Shown one piece after another: positions 1-4,524 of a stretch of 6,035 nucleotides of DNA. The position numbers and the translations under genes are program-made. The stretch comes from Planctomycetota bacterium. GTDB taxonomy: Bacteria; Planctomycetota; Planctomycetia; Isosphaerales; Isosphaeraceae. Position 1 is the stretch's first letter. Each line of letters starts with the position of its first letter. The notes beneath the pieces were generated by a model, which saw only the letters and a program-made list of their open reading frames with translations, was not told where the DNA came from and ran no database searches. The DNA is taken from the NCBI GenBank assembly GCA_021778575.1, contig JAJYCH010000321.1, positions 1-6,035 on the forward strand, given 5' to 3'.

Positions 1-380
1 CGCCCTTCGAGAACCGCCGCATACCGGCGGAGTTTATCCCCCAGCGTGTCGAGATCGGGCAGGGGGGTGTCGCCGAGGCGGATCGTTTTCAGGTCGCCCA
101 GATCGTCGGCCCGGATGCGGATCTTGAGGTCGTTTTCGAGGTCGAGCTCGGTCCGCTTCGGCGGGGTCGACCGGGCCTGTCCGGCGGTTGAGCCAGGCAG
201 GGCGAGCGGGGTGGTCGGCAGGTAGAGGTCGAGCCGGGTTTCGGAGGTCGGCGACTGGAAGGTGAGGATGAAGAAGGCGAGGAGCTGGAACGCCATGTCG
301 AGCATCGGCGTGACGGGGAATTGCACTTCCTCGGCATTGCCGCCCTGGCGGGCTCGCCGACGTTCGCGGCCGGTCATCAT
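1..380 (-). CDS. exbD: ExbD/TolR-family biopolymer transport protein (second copy, 3' end outside window)
   Basis: Small single-pass inner-membrane subunit of an ExbB/ExbD (TolQ/TolR) proton-driven motor. I read it by hand: the minus frame is open from the ATG at 380 to the window edge, about 126 residues, with no stop. A basic N-terminus (residues 3-12, rich in Arg) is followed by [20 protein letters not shown] (about 21-40), the family's N-terminal transmembrane helix. It keeps the conserved aspartate (Asp28) that carries protons in ExbD and TolR. A periplasmic part follows. The start codon overlaps the stop of the upstream exbD copy (ATGA), so translation is probably coupled. AAAGGGG at 388-394 lies 7 bases before this ATG, which favours it over the adjacent in-frame ATG at 377. 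The usual C-terminal VxVRAD-type segment is not reached inside the window. The family call is firm; the cargo or partner is unknown. Confidence 0.88.
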   Translation of the reverse strand, partial: MMTGRERRRARQGGNAEEVQFPVTPMLDMAFQLLAFFILTFQSPTSETRLDLYLPTTPLALPGSTAGQARSTPPKRTELDLENDLKIRIRADDLGDLKTIRLGDTPLPDLDTLGDKLRRYAAVLEG

Positions 381-847
381 TGTTCGGCCCCTTTCAGCAC
401 GATCAAGGTGAACCGGGCGAAGCCCCGTTCCGGCGCGGTGGCGAGCAGACCCCGGACCGAGCCGAAGGTCGCCGCCTTGTCGGCCCGGACGACCACCAGG
501 GTCGGCAATTCGTCGTCTCCTCGGCCGATCGCTCCCAGGCCGCTCCGCCGTTTCCGGGCTTGTTCGGCCCACCAGGCGTCGGCCGAACTGGCGTCGAGCC
601 GGCTGTTCTCGGCGATCAAGGTCCCCTGGGCATCGACCCCGACGACCAGGCGGTCGAGCCCGATATCGCCGCCGGGAAGCGCGGCGGGGGCCGTCGGCAG
701 CTTGATGAGTGCGGTTTCGCCTTCGATCTTGGTGCCGAAGTGGATCAGCATCATGAAGAAGGTGATCAACTGAAGAACCACGTCAAGTAACGGGGTCAGG
801 TTGAGCGGGAACGTCCCTTCGGAGCGTGATCGGTCGCGGTAGGCCAT
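377..847 (-). CDS. exbD: ExbD/TolR-family biopolymer transport protein (first copy)
   Basis: A 156-residue complete protein of usual ExbD/TolR size. It has a short basic, cytoplasmic N-terminus and then the family signature [20 protein letters not shown] (about 16-34), a transmembrane helix holding the conserved proton-carrying aspartate (Asp22). The rest is a periplasmic domain. It ends in the typical strand-helix-strand pattern, [20 protein letters not shown] (about 114-133) followed by a short strand near 145-151. With the ExbB subunit just upstream it should form the ion-driven motor complex in the inner membrane, which couples proton flow to a TonB-like or Tol-like partner. The start at 847 is 20 bases after the exbB stop and is preceded by GAGAGGG at 7 bases. 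Its stop overlaps the start of a second, clearly different exbD. No TonB or TolA gene is visible here, so the energised process cannot be named. Confidence 0.93.
   Translation of the reverse strand: MAYRDRSRSEGTFPLNLTPLLDVVLQLITFFMMLIHFGTKIEGETALIKLPTAPAALPGGDIGLDRLVVGVDAQGTLIAENSRLDASSADAWWAEQARKRRSGLGAIGRGDDELPTLVVVRADKAATFGSVRGLLATAPERGFARFTLIVLKGAEQ
388..394 (-). promoter_or_regulatory. Ribosome binding site of the second exbD copy
   Basis: AAAGGGG on the minus strand, inside the last codons of the first exbD copy, 7 bases before the ATG at 380 and 10 before the ATG at 377. Its position decides for the first of the two adjacent ATG codons and supports re-initiation at the ATGA stop/start overlap. 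Confidence 0.5.
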
Positions 848-854
848 CGCCCGG

Positions 855-861
855 CCCTCTC
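855..861 (-). promoter_or_regulatory. Ribosome binding site of the first exbD copy
   Basis: GAGAGGG on the minus strand, 7 bases before the ATG at 847, in the 20-base gap after the exbB stop. It supports that start codon and an operon arrangement without an internal promoter. Confidence 0.5.
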
Positions 862-867
862 ATTCGG

Positions 868-1689
868 TCAGGAAGGGGATGGGCCGCTCGACGGAGCACG
901 CGGCGGGGTCAGGGCCGACGCCGCCACGGGATGCATCGACCGGGCGCTGGCCGGGAACTGTTCGAGAAACGTCTCGGCCGCCAGCGCCACTTCGAGCGAG
1001 ATCCGGGCGATCCGATTGCGGAAGATCGCATAAAAGAAGATCGCCGGGATCGACAGCGCGATCCCTTCGAGCGTCGCGAACAGGGCCGTCGAGATCCCCG
1101 CCGCGAGCTGGCTAGCCTGTGGCGAGCCTCCCGCCGTGGCGATCACCCGGAAGCTCAGGATCATCCCATAAACCGTGCCGACCAGACCGATCATCGGGCC
1201 GAGCGTGCCGACCGTCGCCAGGTAGGTGGTCCGGTGCTCCATCGCCATCGTCGCGTCGTCGTTGGCCAGCTCCATGGCTCGCTGGGCGTTCGCCGGTCCG
1301 CTGGGAATTTTACGGACCCCCGCTCCCAGGACCCGGGCGAGAAACGATGGGCTCTCGGCCAGCTTCTGATAAGCCTCGTTGTATTGCTTGAGCGCCAGGA
1401 GATCCGTCAGCTCGCGAACCAGTTTCTCGGGGATCGCGACCGATCGCCGGTATTCCAGGGCCATCCAACTGATCAGCGCGATCAGGTAGAACGACATCAA
1501 CAAGATCACCAGCCCGATCGGGCCGGACGCCTCGACCATCCAGACCAGGAACGACTGCGATTCCTTGGCCGCGGACCTGGCCGCGCTCGGCTCCTGGGCG
1601 AGAACCGTCCCGGCCCATCCGGGGGTCAGCAAGAGGAACCCCAGGACAAAAGATGCCAGAGCGAGCCGGGAGCGGTTGATGATCGGCAT
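868..1689 (-). CDS. exbB: MotA/TolQ/ExbB proton channel family protein with N-terminal signal peptide
   Basis: The multi-pass channel subunit of the ExbB/ExbD-type motor. I place the start at 1689 (273 residues). A longer frame to 1836 is open, but its extra 49 residues come from the upstream hairpin and the end of the neighbouring gene. From 1689 the protein opens with a good signal peptide, MPIINRSRLALASFVLGFLL up to a likely cleavage after VLA (about residue 31). Transmembrane helix 1 follows (about 56-78), then a long cytoplasmic loop with a helical region (86-150). Helix 2 contains ATVGTLGPMIGLVGTVYGMI (158-177), the family's G-rich signature, and helix 3 is at about 199-222. The C-terminal tail is rich in Pro, Ser and Ala. 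In helix 3 the residue aligned by eye with Glu176 of E. coli ExbB (in GIAEAL) is Thr201, while a glutamate sits seven residues further on (Glu208, in ATLEGIA). No strong Shine-Dalgarno sequence precedes the start. It heads a tight operon with two exbD genes. Confidence 0.92.
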   Translation of the reverse strand: MPIINRSRLALASFVLGFLLLTPGWAGTVLAQEPSAARSAAKESQSFLVWMVEASGPIGLVILLMSFYLIALISWMALEYRRSVAIPEKLVRELTDLLALKQYNEAYQKLAESPSFLARVLGAGVRKIPSGPANAQRAMELANDDATMAMEHRTTYLATVGTLGPMIGLVGTVYGMILSFRVIATAGGSPQASQLAAGISTALFATLEGIALSIPAIFFYAIFRNRIARISLEVALAAETFLEQFPASARSMHPVAASALTPPRAPSSGPSPS

Positions 1690-1724
1690 GGCGGGAGATT
1701 CTCGATCGGAACGAATCAACTCAG

Positions 1725-1759
1725 GTCGGGTGGGTCGAGCCGGGCTCGACCCACCCGAC
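1725..1759 (-). terminator. Perfect 16-bp inverted repeat, probable terminator after the sugar dehydrogenase gene
   Basis: GTCGGGTGGGTCGAGC at 1725-1740 is exactly complementary to GCTCGACCCACCCGAC at 1744-1759, leaving a 3-base loop: a very stable 16-bp GC-rich stem. It begins 18 bases after the stop at 1778 and ends 35 bases before the exbB start. Downstream on the minus strand the sequence is only mildly T-rich (CTGAGTTGATTCGTTCC) and has no real U-tract, so a classic Rho-independent terminator is not certain. It could instead be an attenuator, an RNA-stabilising 3' hairpin or a protein-binding site between two transcription units. Confidence 0.6.
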
Positions 1760-1777
1760 GCCAGGGAAAAGCTGGCC

Positions 1778-3058
1778 TCAGTTCCCGGCGGGAACCAGGT
1801 GATAGATCTTGCTGTCCTTGCCGTCCTTGCCTTCAAACGACAGGATCAAGAGGTCGGCCGAACGGCTCTCGCCGAACGCGGCGATGGCCGGCTTCGACTT
1901 CGAGACGTCGGTCAGCTCGCCCGACTCGACCGCCTTGCCGTCCTTCGCCTTGACGCCCCAGATCCGGCCCGACTGGAAGTCGCCATAGACGTAAACCCCG
2001 TCCAGGCTGGGCAGATCCTTGCCACGATAAACGTAGCCGCCGGTGATGCTCTGGCCCAGGTCCGTCCGATCGGGGTTATAGTTCTTGTCAACCCCGTGAG
2101 GGTACTCGACGATCGGCTTGGAGATCGGGCTGGCGGGGTTGGCCTTCTCGCGCGGCTTGAACGGGTGGAACGCCTCGTTGATGCTCCAGCCGTAGTTGCC
2201 GCCGTTCTCGATGATATGGACCATCTCCCACTTGTTCTGGCCCACATCGCCGGCCCAGAGGGTGCCGTTGGCGCGGTCGAAGGTGAACTTCCAGACGTTC
2301 CGGAGGCCGATGCAGTAGACTTCGGGCGCCCAGTCGGCGAACTTCGAGTCGCGGATCTTGGGGTTATCGCCTGGGATTCCGTAAGCCTTGCCGTCGCTCG
2401 GGTGGTCGACGTCAACCCGGAGGATCGAGCCGAACCAATCTTTCGGGTTATGGCCGGGCTTCAAGGGGTCGTCGGGGGCGCCGGAGGCGCCCAGCGGGAT
2501 GTAGAGGTAGCCGTCCGGCCCGAAGGCGATGCAGCCGCCGTTATGGTTGGGGAAGGGATCTTCGGCCGAGACCCAGATTCGTTTCTCGCTGGCCGGGTCG
2601 GCCTTGCGGGGGTTGTCCTTCGACACGTTGAACCGCGAGACGACCGAGCGACGCTTGTGCTTGCCGTCGACCGTGTCGTGAGCCGAATAATAGACGAAGA
2701 ACTCGCCGTTCTGGGCGTATTTGGGATGGAAGGCGAGACCCAGCAGCCCTTCCTCGTTGTCGCGGTTGATCGGGTCGGGCAGCTTGAGAAATTCCTGCTT
2801 GTCGGTCGTGTCCTTCTCGTCGGGGAACGACTGGACGACCGCCTGGTGCTGCTCGGCGACGAACAGGAGGTTGCTACCGTCGTTGGGGTAGGCGAGCGCA
2901 ACCGGGCGTTCGAACCGGAGATTCGGGTAAGCCAGCTCGGTCTTGAGCTTGGGAAGGCCGTCGGCCCGGGTGCTCGATCCCAGACCGGAGAGCAACAAGG
3001 CGGCGGCGAGGCAGGCGAGCAAAGCTCGTCGAGGCCGTCGGGTGTCGTTCAGAAGCAT
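1778..3058 (-). CDS. Secreted PQQ-dependent sugar dehydrogenase-like protein (glucose/sorbosone dehydrogenase family)
   Basis: A 426-residue exported six-bladed beta-propeller of the GSDH family, which oxidises sugars or related alcohols/aldehydes with bound PQQ. A twin-Arg-Arg-rich start and hydrophobic core (RRALLACLAAALLLSGLG, 10-27) form a signal peptide. Family blocks follow in order: GLLGLAFHPKYAQNGEFFVY (104-123), NHNGGCIAFGPDGYLYIPLG (171-190), GLRNVWKFTFDRANGTLWAG (251-270), GDVGQNKWE (270-278), GGNYGW (286-291) and TGGYVYRGKDLPSLDGVYVY (339-358). By alignment from memory with soluble glucose dehydrogenase, His172 matches the catalytic base His144 and Arg253-Asn254 match the PQQ/substrate pair Arg228-Asn229. 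There is no CXXCH haem motif, so electrons must pass to a separate acceptor. Two cysteines (176, 249) lie next to the active-site blocks. AAAGGA is 5 bases before the ATG. The substrate is unknown, and many family members have no proven activity; the cofactor is inferred. Confidence 0.9.
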   Translation of the reverse strand: MLLNDTRRPRRALLACLAAALLLSGLGSSTRADGLPKLKTELAYPNLRFERPVALAYPNDGSNLLFVAEQHQAVVQSFPDEKDTTDKQEFLKLPDPINRDNEEGLLGLAFHPKYAQNGEFFVYYSAHDTVDGKHKRRSVVSRFNVSKDNPRKADPASEKRIWVSAEDPFPNHNGGCIAFGPDGYLYIPLGASGAPDDPLKPGHNPKDWFGSILRVDVDHPSDGKAYGIPGDNPKIRDSKFADWAPEVYCIGLRNVWKFTFDRANGTLWAGDVGQNKWEMVHIIENGGNYGWSINEAFHPFKPREKANPASPISKPIVEYPHGVDKNYNPDRTDLGQSITGGYVYRGKDLPSLDGVYVYGDFQSGRIWGVKAKDGKAVESGELTDVSKSKPAIAAFGESRSADLLILSFEGKDGKDSKIYHLVPAGN

Positions 3059-3063
3059 GCCAT

Positions 3064-3069
3064 TCCTTT
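3064..3069 (-). promoter_or_regulatory. Ribosome binding site of the sugar dehydrogenase gene
   Basis: AAAGGA on the minus strand, 5 bases before the ATG at 3058. It supports that start. A closer, out-of-frame ATG at 3063 is not a competitor because it lies against the binding site. Confidence 0.55.
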
Positions 3070-3240
3070 CAGTTCGATCCCGTCCGAAGTTGGGCAGATT
3101 CAGCGGGCGGAGTCTAAGAGCGTCGGGCGATCGGTCGTCGTCGGGACCGGTCTCAGGTCGGTACAGTCCCGCGTCGGGCCTTCCCCATCTTAGGCAATTC
3201 GGCCAGCCCGGGCGCGCGGAATCCGACCGCCGACCCGTCC

Positions 3241-3269
3241 AGTAAACCGAAACCGGTCCGGCCCGTCAA
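3241..3269 (-). promoter_or_regulatory. Sigma-70-like promoter candidate for the sugar dehydrogenase gene
   Basis: On the minus strand TTGACG (3269-3264, five of six consensus bases) is followed after exactly 17 bases by TTTACT (3246-3241, four of six). Transcription would start near 3234, giving a leader of about 175 bases before the ATG at 3058. The site is in the 245-base gap between the WD40 stop and the dehydrogenase start. That gap holds no gene and otherwise only several ACCGGT hexamers. The match was judged by eye and planctomycete promoters are poorly characterised. Confidence 0.4.
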
Positions 3270-3290
3270 ATCCCGACCTGGCGTGATCGA

Positions 3291-3306
3291 CCGGTTCACC
3301 GGTTCA
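3291..3306. repeat. Tandem 8-bp direct repeat at the WD40 gene end
   Basis: CCGGTTCA occurs twice in tandem, and the second copy contains the TGA stop of the WD40 gene (minus strand 3306-3304). Each copy helps build an ACCGGT palindrome. It is probably a small local duplication; no function can be assigned. Confidence 0.45.
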
Positions 3307-4359
3307 ATTGCTGGTCAGACTCATGTCAGCCGGGTCGAGGTTCCAGATCCGGACCGTCGAGTCATAACCGCCCGAGGCCAGGGTCTTTCCATCGGGCGAC
3401 CAGGCGAGCGCCAGGATCTGTCCGTGATGCCCATTCAGCGTTTCGCGGGGTTGTCCGGTCTTGAGGTCCCAGACCAGGATCGAGCCGTCCCAGGCGGCCA
3501 CGGCGAGCATCGAGCCGTCGGGAGCGAAGGCCAGGGCGGCCGAGCCGCCGTTTTCCTCGCCCAGCCGGGCGATCTGCCGACCCGACTCCACTTCCCAGAT
3601 CCGCAACGGACCCGGTCCACTGGTTGCCAGCTTCGAGCTGTCGGGCGAGAAGGTGACACCGGTGATCCCTCGGGGGTCGACCTCGAACTGACGCCAGATC
3701 CTGTCCTCCCGGACGTCGTGGATCTCCAGTTGGCCCCGGGCTCCACCGCTGGCGACGAACCGGCCATCGTTCGAGAACGCAATCGAGTTCGCCGCGGGAT
3801 TGACCTGCCGGAGCGATTCGAACCGGTGGTCGCTCGGTCCCCAGAGCCGGATCGGCCGGCCGCCGCTGGTCCTGATCAGTTCCTGGGTGCTTTCCGCCAG
3901 GCTGACGGGGCGGGTGACGCCCAGCCCATCGGCGGATTTCGGGTCGCGGAGATCCCAGCTCTCGATCGGCAGGTCGAGCCCACTGACCATCAGCCGCCGG
4001 CTATCGGCCGACCAGCCCACAGCGAACCGAGGTTGCTCGGTCCCCCCTTCGTGCGAGCGGATCGAGCCGGATTGTCGATCCCAGACCCGGACGATCGGGC
4101 CGAAGCTCGATGACGCCAGGTAACGCCCGTCGGGCGACCAGGCCAGGCCGAAGATCGGGTCGTGTCGCCAGTCGACCACCGTCCGCGAGGCGACCTGACG
4201 CGCGACATCGGGACTCTCGGTCGAGCCATCACTCGCCAGGTAGATGATCAAGGCGACCAGGACCAGCCCGAACGCCCCGATGACCATATTACCCAGTCCC
4301 GAGCCGTACTCGAGAAGCCGAGAATCGTTCGTGATTTCCCAGGAATCCGGTTGAGACAT
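3304..4359 (-). CDS. Membrane-anchored WD40-repeat beta-propeller protein
   Basis: A 351-residue protein, probably a protein-interaction scaffold. An acidic N-terminus is followed by one hydrophobic helix, GNMVIGAFGLVLVALIIYLA (23-42), and then seven WD40 blades filling the rest. Blade signatures: FGLAWSPDGRYLASS..RVWD (70-94), VGWSADSRRLMVSG..ESWD (114-136), a degenerate one ending RLWG (171-174), SIAFSNDGRFVASGG..EIHD (192-215), GVTFSPDSSKLATSG..RIWE (234-256), LAFAPDGSMLAVAA..LVWD (276-298) and LAWSPDGKTLASGG..RIWN (318-340). Seven blades make one complete propeller and no other domain is left. The charge pattern around the helix does not settle whether the propeller lies in the cytoplasm or outside. 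GGAGG is 8 bases before the ATG. It is separated from both neighbours by sizeable gaps and is probably its own unit. No partner is evident. Confidence 0.9.
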   Translation of the reverse strand: MSQPDSWEITNDSRLLEYGSGLGNMVIGAFGLVLVALIIYLASDGSTESPDVARQVASRTVVDWRHDPIFGLAWSPDGRYLASSSFGPIVRVWDRQSGSIRSHEGGTEQPRFAVGWSADSRRLMVSGLDLPIESWDLRDPKSADGLGVTRPVSLAESTQELIRTSGGRPIRLWGPSDHRFESLRQVNPAANSIAFSNDGRFVASGGARGQLEIHDVREDRIWRQFEVDPRGITGVTFSPDSSKLATSGPGPLRIWEVESGRQIARLGEENGGSAALAFAPDGSMLAVAAWDGSILVWDLKTGQPRETLNGHHGQILALAWSPDGKTLASGGYDSTVRIWNLDPADMSLTSN

Positions 4360-4367
4360 TCTTCGAG

Positions 4368-4372
4368 CCTCC
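4368..4372 (-). promoter_or_regulatory. Strong Shine-Dalgarno site of the WD40 gene
   Basis: GGAGG on the minus strand, 8 bases before the ATG at 4359. It is the best ribosome binding site in the window and fixes the start of the WD40 protein, so the hydrophobic N-terminal helix belongs to the protein. Confidence 0.7.
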
Positions 4373-4394
4373 GACGAAACGTCCGAGGGCGAAC

Positions 4395-4409
4395 TTCGTG
4401 ATTCACGAA
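4395..4409. promoter_or_regulatory. 15-base palindrome, candidate operator before the WD40 gene
   Basis: TTCGTGA-T-TCACGAA is a perfect 7-bp inverted repeat around one central base, 36 to 50 bases upstream of the WD40 start. The motif ACGAAAC, which overlaps its right arm, occurs three times nearby (4374-4380, 4405-4411, 4417-4423). Size and symmetry fit a dimeric regulator site just downstream of the likely promoter. A short RNA hairpin in the leader is the alternative. Confidence 0.35.
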
Positions 4410-4430
4410 ACTCCCAACGAAACTTCTTAA

Positions 4431-4459
4431 AAAATACACAATCGAGGCCCGGATGCCTA
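4431..4459 (-). promoter_or_regulatory. Weak promoter candidate for the WD40 gene
   Basis: On the minus strand TAGGCA (4459-4454) and TATTTT (4436-4431) are separated by 17 bases, each matching four of six sigma-70 consensus bases. The -10 lies in the only clearly AT-rich stretch of the window (about 4421-4442). Transcription would start near 4424, upstream of the palindrome. The rest of the 165-base gap (4360-4524) holds no gene, and I see no convincing terminator for the upstream gene. Confidence 0.3.
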
Positions 4460-4524
4460 CCTGGATTGATCCCCGGTTTTGCAAAGTTTTCTGGCGCTCG
4501 ACGCGGCGAGAGTTCCGGCTCGGC

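Noticed and set aside
1690..1836. An N-terminal 49-residue extension of ExbB
   Set aside because: It would be encoded by the hairpin and the 3' end of the upstream gene and would place a signal peptide inside the protein. The start at 1689 gives a normal signal peptide.
826..1953. A 375-codon open frame on the + strand opposite exbB
   Set aside because: It is antisense to a clear ExbB gene and encodes an Arg/Gly/Asp-rich sequence without hydrophobic core or motifs; it crosses the hairpin and the gene boundary, as a chance frame would.
1565..3193. A 542-codon open frame on the + strand opposite the sugar dehydrogenase
   Set aside because: It is antisense to a gene with clear family motifs. 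Its Val/Ala/Asp/Arg/Leu-rich, low-complexity composition is what high-GC3 coding DNA gives on the opposite strand, and I recognise no domain in it.
3283..4113. A 276-codon open frame on the + strand opposite the WD40 gene
   Set aside because: It mirrors the WD40 repeats in antisense, has no recognisable domain, and its composition is explained by the GC bias of the real gene.
4497..4510. Short CTCG/CGAG inverted repeat after the pyrophosphorylase stop as a terminator
   Set aside because: The stem is only 4 bp with a 6-base loop and no T-run directly behind it, which is too weak to call.
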